Virus record (IMG/VR): IMGVR_UViG_3300010413_000025 | Span: 1-64,000 of that record | Source of the DNA: a virus | Length of the DNA stretch: 64,000 bases | Reading direction: 5' to 3' (one strand) | Shown: in pieces, positions 1 to 7,994 of the stretch | Position numbering within the stretch: position 1 is the stretch's first letter | How the letters are laid out: the number at the start of each line of letters is the position of its first letter | Made by a program: the position numbers and the translations under genes | The notes under the pieces: generated by a model | Database searches by the model: none | The model's input: only the letters and a program-made list of their open reading frames with translations | What the model was told of the DNA's origin: nothing

Positions 1-1408
1 GCAGGGTATTGATCTTGTCCAGTTCCTTTTCGTACACGTACAGGGGGTCGACAGCGGCCTTCAGGGATTCCGCCTGCTGATCCAGCGCCTTCGCCAGCTT
101 CGCCGCCGCCTTCGCTTCAGCGTCCAGTTCCGCCTGCGTCTTGCCGGGCTTACCACCACCGCCGCCGGTATCTTTTGCCTGCTGGGTAGCAGGGGCCGGA
201 AGCCGGGCCGCCTTGTTGTAAATCTTGTCCAGCTTTTCGAATGCGTCAGTCGCGCCAGCCACCAGTTCGTCGTAAGTGTTGGCGAAATTTTCCTTGATTT
301 TGTTCGCTGAATCGCTGAACACCGCGCTGATTGTGTCGGCCGACTGCTGGAATTCGCCGTTCGCAAGCTGCACAATGGCAGCGGTGACGCCGCCGATGGT
401 TTCGCCCAGTACCTTAAAGTTTTCCCATGCAAGCTTGATCGGTGCAGTGACCAGATTCCACGCCTGCCCCAGAATGACAAGCGCGGTCGACATGACCTTG
501 ACGCCAGACGACAGTTCGTCGGTCGGCTTCAGGGTGTCGAACATCACGTGGCCCAGTTCGTCGATGAAATCGGTGATTTTGCCGATGACTTGTGTCACGC
601 GGGCGCCCACGCCCGACGTTTCAGACATTTTTCCGATGAACCGCGTGAAACTATTCCCCAGTTTCGTGAACGACTGACCCAGCGTTACGTCGGTTTTCGC
701 AAACTGCACGTCCAGCTGCGCGCCGCCCTTCAGGATAGCGTCGAAAAATTCCTTACTGGTAACCTTGCCTTTAACGACCAGATTTCGCAGCTTGCCGACG
801 GAACCACCTGCGGCATCCAGACCGCGCGCGGCGGCCTGCGCCAACGGAAACGCGCCTTCCAGAATACTGTTGAATTCTTCGGCCCGAACGATGCCGGACG
901 AAAACGCCTGCGACAGCTGCCGCAGTGCGCCGGACGCTTCCTGCGCGGACGTGCCGCCTACGGCCAGCGCCTTGCCGGTGGTTTCGACCAGCTTGTACAG
1001 TTGTTCCTGCGACGCGCCCAGTTCCTTGGCCGCGATAGACGCTTTCGAGAATAGGCCCACAGTCGCTTCCAGCGGCGTGCGGGTCTTCTGGGAAATTGCA
1101 AACAGCCGTTCCTGCGCGCTGGCCAGTTCGGCGGTGCTGCTGGTGACGACCTTCAGCTGGTTCGTCAGGCCCTGATATTCGTTTACGGTCTTGACCAGTT
1201 CCCTGACGCCGAAGGCCGCTGCCAGCGGCAGCGCGACCGCTTTCAGCTGGGACATGGCCAGCGACAGGGCTTTGGACTTTTTGGCGGCCTTGTCAAAGCC
1301 TGTCCCGGCCTTGTCGGACGCCTGCCGGATACTATCCAGCGAACGAACGACGACCTGCGCCCCACGCTGCGCAGGTTGCCCGTCTATGACAACTTCAAGT
1401 TCCGCCAT
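1..1408 (-). CDS. Tape measure protein, N-terminal 469 residues (runs off left edge)
   Basis: Translation from the ATG at 1408 (MAELEVVIDGQPAQRG) stays open to the window edge, so the C-terminal part is missing. The visible part is Ala/Gln/Ser-rich and largely helical, with phrases such as RLFAISQKTRTPLEATVG and ASGALRQLSQAFSSG that are typical of the tape-measure domain of siphoviruses. The protein would set tail length and act during DNA ejection. The gene overlaps the end of the preceding tail-chaperone fusion by 14 nt, the usual order G, GT, tape measure. The family call rests on composition, order and motif feel; no search was run. Confidence 0.85.
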   Translation of the reverse strand, partial: MAELEVVIDGQPAQRGAQVVVRSLDSIRQASDKAGTGFDKAAKKSKALSLAMSQLKAVALPLAAAFGVRELVKTVNEYQGLTNQLKVVTSSTAELASAQERLFAISQKTRTPLEATVGLFSKASIAAKELGASQEQLYKLVETTGKALAVGGTSAQEASGALRQLSQAFSSGIVRAEEFNSILEGAFPLAQAAARGLDAAGGSVGKLRNLVVKGKVTSKEFFDAILKGGAQLDVQFAKTDVTLGQSFTKLGNSFTRFIGKMSETSGVGARVTQVIGKITDFIDELGHVMFDTLKPTDELSSGVKVMSTALVILGQAWNLVTAPIKLAWENFKVLGETIGGVTAAIVQLANGEFQQSADTISAVFSDSANKIKENFANTYDELVAGATDAFEKLDKIYNKAARLPAPATQQAKDTGGGGGKPGKTQAELDAEAKAAAKLAKALDQQAESLKAAVDPLYVYEKELDKINTL

Positions 1409-2110
1409 TTTCCGCCCGCCAGTTCATGTAATGGCCATCTAAGACACTGACTAGACGGGTGAATTCGTCCATGTCGTCGTCCGTGAAGCCGTGAATCGTA
1501 GCGTAGGCCAGCATTTCACTGAACTGAATCCCCAGTGGCGCACCGAAAGTCCATGTGCGCGTTCTGTCAAGTGCCACGAACCCGTTCCAGTATTCTACCA
1601 GATGCGGGGGAATCGTGGGCCGCTTGCGCAGGGCAGTCGGCATCCTGCCAGTTTTGGCATAAACCTTTTCGAACGCGCCAAGCTTGGGACCGTATTCAAG
1701 GTTCCAAGTCAGGGCGCCTATTAGTTTTTTTCGTCTTCCTCGGCCTTGACCGACCGGTATGTTTCCATATTCCCGGCGATTTCCTGCACCAGCGCACTGA
1801 AATCGGGAATCGACAGGTATTCCACGGCTTTTTCCACGCTGTACGGCACGGGTTCGCCGCCTTCGGTCAGGCCGTCCCAGTTCAGCAGGATGGTCCGGGC
1901 CATGATCGCGTTCACGATGTCTTCGGCCAGACCGTCGTCCATAGTGCCGGACTCGACCTGTCGCTTGTAGGGCTTCATCGCTTCGCGCAGGGCCGCCTTG
2001 TGGGCCGGGTTATACAGCCGGGCGACCAGAAGCTTCGTGCCCTTTCCGATGTCGACCCAGACGCCGTTTGATTCCAGACTTTTGTCAGTTTTGAAATGTG
2101 AAATGTCCAT
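1395..2110 (-). CDS. Tail assembly chaperone GT-type fusion made by programmed -1 frameshift
   Basis: The upstream chaperone frame ends ...GAC GAA AAA AAC TAA at 1721. The heptamer A AAA AAC sits in the correct phase for a -1 slip. After slipping, reading continues CTA ATA GGC GCC ... (LIGALTWNLEYGPKLGAFEK) without a stop for 27 codons into the 82-codon frame that ends at 1395 (PTIPPHLVEYWNGFVALDRT). The product would be about 238 residues. An equivalent slip, just before the tape measure gene, makes the lambda gpG-T chaperone. The 82-codon frame has no convincing ribosome-binding site of its own, so it is best read as the T-like domain. Confidence 0.85.
1721..2110 (-). CDS. Tail assembly chaperone, G-type (unshifted product)
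   Basis: A 129-residue acidic protein (MDISHFKTDKSLESNGVWV) that ends in a charged tail, SVKAEEDEKN. It lies between the tail tube and tape measure genes, the normal place for the G-type chaperone that coats the tape measure during tail assembly. A Shine-Dalgarno sequence AGGAAG precedes the ATG. Its last codons contain the slippery heptamer that yields the longer fusion. A TTGACA hexamer at 2185-2190 (minus strand) may serve as the -35 of a promoter for this and the tape measure gene, because a terminator isolates it from the tail tube gene upstream. Confidence 0.8.
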   Translation of the reverse strand: MDISHFKTDKSLESNGVWVDIGKGTKLLVARLYNPAHKAALREAMKPYKRQVESGTMDDGLAEDIVNAIMARTILLNWDGLTEGGEPVPYSVEKAVEYLSIPDFSALVQEIAGNMETYRSVKAEEDEKN

Positions 2111-2218
2111 TCGGGCTTCCTGATATACGGTTGAAAAGATAATTCTACACTATCCGGCGAAGCGTATCTGCGACCCGGGGACCCTGTCAAATCATTAACG
2201 AAAAACAGAAAAAATTTG

Positions 2219-2247
2219 TTGTAATGCGCTAAAGGTTCCTGTAGGAT
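2219..2247 (+). promoter_or_regulatory. Sigma70-like promoter of the plus-strand cassette (early promoter family)
   Basis: TTGTAA, 17-nt spacer, TAGGAT. The spacer contains GCTAAAGGTTCCTG and the -10 is followed by GGTCGTTAAGG. The same spacer and downstream sequence recur at minus-strand promoters between 28 and 46.6 kb. It is the only copy on the plus strand and lies 43 nt before the first plus-strand gene. Confidence 0.75.
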
Positions 2248-2289
2248 GGTCGTTAAGGTAGTCAGAAAGATACAGAAAGGGGAAACAAA

Positions 2290-2487
2290 ATGGCACAGCA
2301 GATCGAAGTAAGCTTTCGCAAGGTTTTCGTTCAGGGCCTTTTGGGCGGTTTGGAAATAGACGAAACCATGCGGTTCGTGAACTGGGATGCGGCCTGCCAG
2401 TGGGCTGGCGGTGCGACGATGAACTTGAACTGCGACTATGTGATAACTGAAATGCACGGCCCGAACGGCGAAGTCGCGCACTTTTAA
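2290..2487 (+). CDS. Hypothetical small protein, first gene of the plus-strand cassette
   Basis: A 65-residue protein (MAQQIEVSFRKVFVQGLLGG) preceded by the ribosome-binding site AGAAAGGGGAAAC, the one used by the early minus-strand operons. It has no recognised domain; one Trp-rich patch reads NWDAACQWAGGATMN. It lies on the opposite strand from all neighbouring virion genes and has its own early-type promoter, so it is probably an accessory early gene inserted between tail genes. Function unknown. Confidence 0.7.
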   Translation: MAQQIEVSFRKVFVQGLLGGLEIDETMRFVNWDAACQWAGGATMNLNCDYVITEMHGPNGEVAHF

Positions 2488-2498
2488 GGGGAACGAAA

Positions 2499-2705
2499 AT
2501 GTTTGATGATTATATTGATCCGTATCAGGAACACCTAGACTTTCATTATTCGACCGACGCCGAATGGGATCAGGCCGAAGCTTATGAAAAGGGTGAACAG
2601 CGCCCGGACGAAGCGTGGATTTGCACCAGCCGCGACGCATGGCACGCGAACCCCTTCTACACCGGCCCGGCGGTTCCCCATCCGGAAATGGTCGACTACG
2701 AATGA
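2499..2705 (+). CDS. Hypothetical acidic protein, second gene of the plus-strand cassette
   Basis: A 68-residue, acidic, aromatic-rich protein (MFDDYIDPYQEHLDFHYSTD) with a clear AAGGGGAACGAAA ribosome-binding region. It starts 11 nt after the previous stop and overlaps the next gene by ATGA. No recognised family. The net negative charge would suit a decoy or inhibitor role, but nothing in the sequence shows this. Confidence 0.65.
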   Translation: MFDDYIDPYQEHLDFHYSTDAEWDQAEAYEKGEQRPDEAWICTSRDAWHANPFYTGPAVPHPEMVDYE

Positions 2706-2863
2706 AACCCGGGGACGAAGTGGTTTGGTATAAATCAGACCGTCACGGCGGCAAGTACGCCGTCTGTGGCGTGTTCGTCGGGTACGCGGGCAAGGCGTCC
2801 GCCCAGATACAGATCGGCGACAGGGCCTTTACTGTGCGCCTGCGGTCCCTTCGCGCAAAATAA
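2702..2863 (+). CDS. Hypothetical small basic protein, third gene of the plus-strand cassette
   Basis: A 53-residue protein (MKPGDEVVWYKSDRHGGKYA) starting at an ATG that overlaps the preceding TGA, so it is probably translationally coupled. The pattern of a Gly turn, VVWY, GVFVGYAG and FTVRLRSLRAK suggests a small beta-barrel fold of SH3/KOW type. That is a guess from strand pattern only. It ends at the terminator hairpin shared with the convergent tail-tube operon. Confidence 0.55.
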   Translation: MKPGDEVVWYKSDRHGGKYAVCGVFVGYAGKASAQIQIGDRAFTVRLRSLRAK

Positions 2864-2885
2864 AAAGGCCCCCATTGCGGGGGCC
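2862..2885 (-). terminator. Intrinsic terminator after the tail tube gene
   Basis: Perfect 7-bp GGCCCCC/GGGGGCC stem (2867-2873 with 2879-2885) and a 5-nt loop. On the minus strand it is followed by TTTTTATTTT. It lies 22 nt past the tail tube stop codon and separates that gene from the convergent plus-strand cassette. Confidence 0.85.
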
Positions 2886-2907
2886 GGTTGCGGGGGACAG
2901 GGGGAAA

Positions 2908-4113
2908 TTACGCAGCGAATCGGTTGATCGCCATCATGAAGCCGCTGGTCGCGTCGCGCTTGGCTTCGAAGTTCAGCGAAGTCAGCACATCCTGATCGTT
3001 GCCACCTGCGACGACTTCGCCACTGGTGAACTTGACCGCCGGGAAGTCGAACAGGTAGCTGTTGCCACCCAGCGTCGCCCGGAAGGACACCGAAACGGTG
3101 CTGAAATTCAGGTACTTTTCGAACAGCGTCCGATCCCTGAAATACGCTTCAAGCGTGCCACTGACATTCGTCCGGCCGATGCCGATCCCGCCCAGTGCGA
3201 CGGAACCGATGCACGGCTGGTCGCGAAGGTTGTTTTCGACAGTGAACTGCACGTTCGTGAAACATGCGGCGGTATCGCTGACCGGAAGGCCGTCCACCAG
3301 AATGTCGGTGATATTGTCGACCGCGTTCATCACATCCGCCACGGACACAGCCTGCGTGCCTGCGGCAGCGACCGACGCACTGGACGCCGTCAGGTCCTTG
3401 CCTTGGAACGTGAACGAACCGCCGATGATCGCGCCCGGCGCCACGGTCAGTTCCATGGAACCGACACGCATCCCGGTGTAAAGCTGGTATTCCAGCGGCG
3501 ACAGGTCGCTGAACAGCTTTTCAATGGTGAAGGACTTCCGCGTGGTGCCGTTCTTGATGTAGGTCCCTTTCAGGGTACCCACGCCAGTGATCGTTTCGGC
3601 ACTGGGCGGGGCCGGGGTAACCGTCAGGGTATGCGGCGAACCGGTGCCCTTTGCGGTTACCTTGTAGTACCCGTCGTTCGTCGGGGATGCCGTCGAACCA
3701 CCCATTTGCAAGAACTGACCGACAGCCACATTCCGCAGTGGGTCCGGGGAACCACCCGACACGATCAGCGTCGCGGTGTTGTTCAGCGGGGACGGCAGCA
3801 CAATCTGGATCGTCAGACCGGTTTCGTTTACTGCGGTGGAAAAGTCGTCGTAAAGCCCGCCTGCCAGCAGTGCATCGTGCGAACCGTAGGACAATTCAAT
3901 GCCCACGTCGCCACCTGCGCCGACCTGCGTGCGAACAATGTCGGAAACCTGCCGGTCACTCCGGATTTCTTCCGACTGCGTGGTTTGGATGTTCTGGGTC
4001 AGGGATTCGTTTGTGAAGCGAAGTTCATTGATCACATCCGGGCTATTGTCCGGCGTGACGCCCCACTGCGTTTCCTCGACATAGAACAGTTGTACAGAAC
4101 TAGAATCAGACAT
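2908..4113 (-). CDS. Major tail tube protein
   Basis: 401 residues, beta-rich and Gly/Thr/Ser-rich (MSDSSSVQLFYVEETQWGV ... TSGFMMAINRFAA). The N-terminal phrase FYVEETQWGVTP and the NELRFTNESL segment are typical of siphoviral tail tube subunits. It has a strong GGGAG ribosome-binding site, one of the few GAG trinucleotides kept in the genome, and a dedicated terminator, both fitting high late expression. Neighbours are tail completion and neck genes upstream and chaperone genes downstream. The length exceeds the shortest tube proteins, which suggests an extra surface domain around residues 110-200. Confidence 0.85.
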   Translation of the reverse strand: MSDSSSVQLFYVEETQWGVTPDNSPDVINELRFTNESLTQNIQTTQSEEIRSDRQVSDIVRTQVGAGGDVGIELSYGSHDALLAGGLYDDFSTAVNETGLTIQIVLPSPLNNTATLIVSGGSPDPLRNVAVGQFLQMGGSTASPTNDGYYKVTAKGTGSPHTLTVTPAPPSAETITGVGTLKGTYIKNGTTRKSFTIEKLFSDLSPLEYQLYTGMRVGSMELTVAPGAIIGGSFTFQGKDLTASSASVAAAGTQAVSVADVMNAVDNITDILVDGLPVSDTAACFTNVQFTVENNLRDQPCIGSVALGGIGIGRTNVSGTLEAYFRDRTLFEKYLNFSTVSVSFRATLGGNSYLFDFPAVKFTSGEVVAGGNDQDVLTSLNFEAKRDATSGFMMAINRFAA

Positions 4114-4143
4114 TTAGCTGCACTCCCTGTTGCAGTGAAAACA

Positions 4144-4569
4144 TTATGGTGTAGGGTTCAAAACAAGGCTGTCCGACTGGAAAGGTGTCGAACAGTTCCA
4201 TTGCACCCATGCACCTGTCACACCGACGCGATTCAAAGCCGTTCCCCGGAAGATCACGCCGCTTACTGTTCGCCCTTCGAAAATGTCGGTGACGCTGTCC
4301 GCCAGTTCCCGGGCTACACCGTCCCCACTCCCGGCGGGGACAAAAATCTGGACTTCCACCAGTCCGATGCGGCGAAACCGCCTGTACTTGCCCATGCCGA
4401 CCTGACGCTGGTCGCCGGACAGTACGTGCAGCACCACGTACGGTTCGTTTTCCGGCGGCGTGAACCCGTCTACATCGCCGAAAGTGTATGTTGCGGGAAC
4501 CGGACTGGACGCCGTCCACTGCGCTTCGAATCGTTCCCGAATTGTCTGTGCGTCCGATGCGTATCCCAT
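4144..4569 (-). CDS. Tail terminator / tail completion protein
   Basis: 141 residues (MGYASDAQTIRERFEAQWTA). The layout of an N-terminal helix, PYVVLHVLSG, an RRIGLVEVQIFVP strand and a VSGVIFRGT strand resembles the DUF4128/gpU-like tail terminators that cap the tube and join it to the head. It lies between the HK97 gp10-like neck gene and the tail tube gene, the expected place. Assignment is by position and fold pattern. Confidence 0.65.
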   Translation of the reverse strand: MGYASDAQTIRERFEAQWTASSPVPATYTFGDVDGFTPPENEPYVVLHVLSGDQRQVGMGKYRRFRRIGLVEVQIFVPAGSGDGVARELADSVTDIFEGRTVSGVIFRGTALNRVGVTGAWVQWNCSTPFQSDSLVLNPTP

Positions 4570-4605
4570 GTCGAATTGTCCCTTTTTCGCGCGAAAACCG
4601 CAAGT

Positions 4606-5037
4606 TTACGGAAACTGCGACTGAACTTCCGCGACGGTTAGCTTGACCATGCCCTGCGGCGCCTGTCCGCTGTGCCCATTTTCCAGCGCCACGATATATT
4701 CCACGTTGTTATAGATCACGATGGTGGAACCCAGCTTGACGCTCGACAGTTTCCCCAGCCCGGCCGCGATAGCCGCCGACGAACTGGCGTCTAAGTGCGC
4801 TTCCGCTTCGCCGGACGGGTCCAGCAGTTCCACGGTACCGCCGCCAGCCGCGCCGACTGCGACCTGCCAGTTCCCCCGGGCGCGCCCCGTATCGACGGGG
4901 GTTTTCTCGACGACGCCGGTCAGGACTTGCAGCGCGACTTTTTTCAGCAGCTTGATCCCTTCAGCTTCGGTCAGCTTTTCGAAATCCTTCAGCTGGACCT
5001 TGAACTGGTTCAGGTTCTTGAACTTGGCTTTCATCAT
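4606..5037 (-). CDS. HK97 gp10-like neck protein
   Basis: 143 residues (MMKAKFKNLNQFKVQLKDF). The phrase TGVVEKTPVDTGRARGNW, with its TPVDTG.aRGNW core, is the hallmark of the HK97 gp10-like head-tail joining family. The start overlaps the previous stop as ATGA. It would act at the head-tail interface during assembly. Confidence 0.8.
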   Translation of the reverse strand: MMKAKFKNLNQFKVQLKDFEKLTEAEGIKLLKKVALQVLTGVVEKTPVDTGRARGNWQVAVGAAGGGTVELLDPSGEAEAHLDASSSAAIAAGLGKLSSVKLGSTIVIYNNVEYIVALENGHSGQAPQGMVKLTVAEVQSQFP

Positions 5038-5390
5038 AGCCGCAGCTGCAATTCATAGAACGCAATCACCGTGCCCGCCGACTGGGGCCGGACGCCGACA
5101 ATCTGGTATTCGACCCCGCCATAAATCAGGCGGTCGCCGGTGGCCGGGGACAGGCCCTTGCCCTTGACCAGTGTCGACAGGTCCGTGCTGCGGATCACAT
5201 CGCCGTCGATCCGCCCCTGTTTGAAGGGTTCCGGCGGCGTGGCATAGCAGGCCGTATCCGTGGGCGTTTCGGTGACCTTCCCTGTCGTCGCAGAAAATGC
5301 GCGCGATACCGTCCGCAGCGTGGCCGCCGCGCCGAAATCCTGTATCAGCGTGGTGGCGACCCCTTGAAGGCTGTCCAGCTTCCCGGGCAT
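5034..5390 (-). CDS. Head closure / head-tail adaptor protein
   Basis: 118 residues (MPGKLDSLQGVATTLIQDFG). An N-terminal helix is followed by a beta barrel with GDRLIYGGVEYQIVGVRP, the strand-turn-strand typical of gpFII/SPP1 gp16-like head-closure proteins. It lies between the DnaT-like connector gene and the gp10-like gene. Called by position and pattern. Confidence 0.65.
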   Translation of the reverse strand: MPGKLDSLQGVATTLIQDFGAAATLRTVSRAFSATTGKVTETPTDTACYATPPEPFKQGRIDGDVIRSTDLSTLVKGKGLSPATGDRLIYGGVEYQIVGVRPQSAGTVIAFYELQLRL

Positions 5391-5391
5391 G

Positions 5392-5982
5392 TCAGCGCCT
5401 TGCCAGCGTGCCGACGATGCCGGACGACGGGTTGAAGAACGGCTGAACGCGCTTTTCCGCGTCCCAGTAGTACGTGGTCATGCGGGCATCGCCGCCGTTC
5501 TGCGGTGTCATGTACTCGACTTCCAGCGAACCGGCCTTTTCCCGCTTCGTCTGGCGGCCCAGCGCGCCCTGTAGGCTGCCGCTGATCGCGCCGCTGTCGT
5601 CCATCTGCGCCCGGGCCAGCAGGCACTGGGCGTCGATCACTTCCTGCGGGACCGTATCGGTGCCGATGAAGTACGAATCCGAAAAGTTCAGGGGAACGTC
5701 GGGCTGCGGGGTAAAGAACGGGTCGAAAAAGTCGGGGACCGGGACGCCGTTCCGTGGCCACGGCAGGGGCTGGGTCGCATCGACCAGCGACGCCCGCCAC
5801 TTCAGGCGCCACGCCTGCGTCATGTAGTCGCAGGCCAGCACCAGCACGCGTTCCTTGTCGTTCGTAGCCGCAGCGGCCCATCCGTCGTCGTGCCGGACCA
5901 AAAAATACGCGTCGGCGTCAGCCACCGAAATGAAACTGTTCGCCCCCGCCACAATGCTGCCGTCTTCGACTGTCAATGCCAT
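5392..5982 (-). CDS. DnaT-like head-tail connector protein
   Basis: 196 residues (MALTVEDGSIVAGANSFISV). The opening, a short strand followed by GANSFISVADADAYF, is characteristic of the family labelled putative DnaT-like ssDNA-binding protein. In siphoviruses this family sits in the neck module and is thought to be an adaptor. It starts just downstream of the capsid-associated genes. The DnaT name reflects database history, not a proven DNA-binding role. Confidence 0.75.
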   Translation of the reverse strand: MALTVEDGSIVAGANSFISVADADAYFLVRHDDGWAAAATNDKERVLVLACDYMTQAWRLKWRASLVDATQPLPWPRNGVPVPDFFDPFFTPQPDVPLNFSDSYFIGTDTVPQEVIDAQCLLARAQMDDSGAISGSLQGALGRQTKREKAGSLEVEYMTPQNGGDARMTTYYWDAEKRVQPFFNPSSGIVGTLARR

Positions 5983-6022
5983 GTCCGTGTCCCCGTGTTG
6001 TCCCTTCCGTCGATTTTACGCG

Positions 6023-6418
6023 TCAGCCTAGTTCCACGCAAACCCAGTCGCTGAACCGGTTCAGAATGAAGAACTTGCGGCCCCGCAGGTGCGCCTTGAT
6101 CGCGCCCAGCGGCCCCATGATCCGGGCGCCCGGGACCGGGTCCGGGTAGATGCCCGGAATGTCCCGAAAAATCACGACGGCGCCGTACTGGCCAGCGGGT
6201 CCGGCCTTCAGGGCGACGTTGCCCGGCAGGGTCGGCGGTTTCTTTCTTGCCACCCCTTCAATCATGGGGTGCCGGATAAAGTTCGTTTCGAACAGGTGCG
6301 CGTCGCGCGCCCGGTCCGCTACGAATTCGATTGCTGGATGCCACCCGACCACCGCGACAGGACCGCCCTTGAAGGCGGCCCCGCGCAGGTTCCCGTAAAG
6401 GAAGTCAGGGATTGACAC
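6023..6418 (-). CDS. Hypothetical virion-region protein (GTG start)
   Basis: About 131 residues beginning (V)SIPDFLYGNLRGAAFKGG. The GTG at 6418 was chosen because it overlaps the end of the preceding gene by 14 nt; longer in-frame starts would be buried in that gene. It has several Pro/Gly turns and FFILNRFSDWVCVELG at the C-terminus. No recognised family. It lies between capsid and neck genes, so a small head or connector component is plausible. Confidence 0.55.
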   Translation of the reverse strand: MSIPDFLYGNLRGAAFKGGPVAVVGWHPAIEFVADRARDAHLFETNFIRHPMIEGVARKKPPTLPGNVALKAGPAGQYGAVVIFRDIPGIYPDPVPGARIMGPLGAIKAHLRGRKFFILNRFSDWVCVELG

Positions 6419-6860
6419 CGTCGCCGGTATCGCCTTCGGGATGCCCTTCCGAAAGGCCCGCAGGTCCGTCGGTGTCGGCTTCGTCGGTTCCGTCGGTTCC
6501 GGTGGTTTCGGCCACAGGTTCCTGAACGGGCTGCGGCTTGAGAGTAATTTTTTCAGGTTCTGGTTCGTCATCTTCGGCCACGTCCCCTTCGTCATCGAAA
6601 AACACGATTTCGACGCCGTTGCTTCCGAACTTCTGATACATGGACGCAATCAGCTTCGATTTCGCTGCGCTTTTCTGGATCAGCACCAGCGCGCAGGCTT
6701 CCACGTCGTTTTCATCCGTGAAAAACTGCTGGTCGATCAGGTTGCAGGTGCGATTCTGGTCGCGGATATGGGCGGCGATTCCTTTCGCCAGATCAGCGAA
6801 AGCCGTTTTGAAATACAGTTTCGCCAGTCGTTTGGTGTCTGGTTCTTCGACGTTAAGCAT
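6405..6860 (-). CDS. Hypothetical acidic virion-region protein
   Basis: 151 residues (MLNVEEPDTKRLAKLYFKTA). The N-terminal ~95 residues look folded. The remainder is a Glu/Asp/Pro/Thr-rich tail (EDDEPEPEKITLK, TGTDGTDEADTDG), probably disordered. It uses a GGGAG-type ribosome-binding site like the other virion genes and follows the capsid gene after a terminator. Function unknown; many phages carry a small head-completion or decoration protein here. Confidence 0.6.
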   Translation of the reverse strand: MLNVEEPDTKRLAKLYFKTAFADLAKGIAAHIRDQNRTCNLIDQQFFTDENDVEACALVLIQKSAAKSKLIASMYQKFGSNGVEIVFFDDEGDVAEDDEPEPEKITLKPQPVQEPVAETTGTDGTDEADTDGPAGLSEGHPEGDTGDGVNP

Positions 6861-6887
6861 TCTGTGTTCACTCCCATTTCGTCAATC

Positions 6888-6916
6888 AAAAAGTGCGGCC
6901 GGGGTTGCCCCCGGCC
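6888..6916 (-). terminator. Intrinsic terminator after the major capsid gene
   Basis: Perfect 8-bp GGCCGGGG/CCCCGGCC stem with a TTGC loop, followed on the minus strand by GCAC and then five T. It lies 15 nt past the capsid stop and may lower transcription into the next gene. Confidence 0.8.
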
Positions 6917-6930
6917 ACGGTTCGTTGCTT

Positions 6931-7959
6931 TTAGAAGGACTTGATAACGACACCGGCCAAGTCTTTGACCGAATCCATTACGCTGTCCCAGTTGGTGCTG
7001 GTGGCCAGCGCCGCGTCGGTGGGGTTTACGCCGCCGTTGGTAACGTCCCACTTGAAGCCTTTCACGCCCACGTTGTAGGCATGTTCGCCCTGAAGGCGGG
7101 CAACAAGGTTTTCGTTACCGGTGACGACTTCGCTGTACATCAGCGGGCTTTCGCTGTCTTCCAGCACGCAGGCGCCTTCGACCAGACCCAGCGTCAGGTA
7201 CTGATTGCGCAGCGGCGAATCAGTCTGCTGGATCAGGGCGGCCGAATCGGTGACCAGAACCGGGCGGTTCAGGGTGACCGGGGTCGCGCTTGCGATGTTG
7301 AAGTTCGACAGGCCGTCGATGTTGCGGGTGATCTGATCCTTGACAAGATCGTAATACACCTTGCTGTGCATGACCCACAGGCCGACACGGTTCGCGGCAT
7401 CACCGAACAGCGCCAACGCATTGACAAGGTCGATAGTGTCCAGCGTGGTGGGCGGCGAAGCTTCACCATCGGCAATCAGCGCGGCCTGACCCTGCAAGGC
7501 GGCCTGAATCGAACGCAGACCTGCGTCCAGCTGGTCGACCTGCATTGCTTTCGCAATCTGGCCACCCAGAAGGAAGGACAGCGTCTGGAAATCGGCATTC
7601 ATGCCCAGTTTCTTGAAGCTGTCAATCGTCTGGTCGATAGGACCGATGCGCCGGTTCAGCTTGACGCTGATCAGTTCATCACCAGTCACCGCGCTGGCGG
7701 TCACTGCCGGGTTCGACGGCGAAGTGGAAACCTGCCGACGGTTGATCAGGCTGGACACGTTCTTGAAGAACGATTCCTGATGAAAGTCACCCATCCGCAT
7801 GGCGGTGACCAAACGAATCGTGTTCAGCGACGCGGCGTTGAATGCGTCGGTATTCTGAACAAGCGTTTCGACCATACCGCTGTGGACCAGTTCCGGATAA
7901 ATCAGACCTTCCGGAAGGCGGCCGCTGCCAGCAAAACTTTCGCGAGTACCAGTAGTCAT
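6931..7959 (-). CDS. Major capsid protein
   Basis: 342 residues from the ATG at 7959 (MTTGTRESFAGSGRLPEG); an in-frame TTG three codons upstream is less likely. Typical coat features are DQTIDSFKKLGMNAD, LWVMHSKVYYDLVKDQI and the C-terminal GVKGFKWDVTNGGVNPT ... TNWDSVMDSVKDLAG. It directly follows a scaffold-like gene and is followed by a strong terminator. The AGGGAG ribosome-binding site is one of the rare retained GAG sites. It forms the icosahedral shell. Confidence 0.85.
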   Translation of the reverse strand: MTTGTRESFAGSGRLPEGLIYPELVHSGMVETLVQNTDAFNAASLNTIRLVTAMRMGDFHQESFFKNVSSLINRRQVSTSPSNPAVTASAVTGDELISVKLNRRIGPIDQTIDSFKKLGMNADFQTLSFLLGGQIAKAMQVDQLDAGLRSIQAALQGQAALIADGEASPPTTLDTIDLVNALALFGDAANRVGLWVMHSKVYYDLVKDQITRNIDGLSNFNIASATPVTLNRPVLVTDSAALIQQTDSPLRNQYLTLGLVEGACVLEDSESPLMYSEVVTGNENLVARLQGEHAYNVGVKGFKWDVTNGGVNPTDAALATSTNWDSVMDSVKDLAGVVIKSF

Positions 7960-7994
7960 TGTATGCAAACTCCCTATGCTTGCGGTTCAGTAGG

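Noticed and set aside
61-480. Open frame of 139 codons on the minus strand at the left edge
   Set aside because: The tape measure frame, open from 1408 to the edge, occupies the same DNA in another frame and has the protein-like composition; the 139-codon product is Arg/Ser-rich shadow sequence.
1395-1643. Independent 82-residue gene
   Set aside because: No ribosome-binding site at its ATG, and the upstream frame joins it through a perfectly phased slippery heptamer, so it is treated as the distal part of a frameshift fusion.
2875-4641. A 588-codon open frame on the plus strand
   Set aside because: It lies antisense to the tail tube, tail terminator and neck genes, has low-complexity Arg/His/Gly composition and no ribosome-binding site. 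Strong codon bias in the real genes leaves few stops on the other strand.
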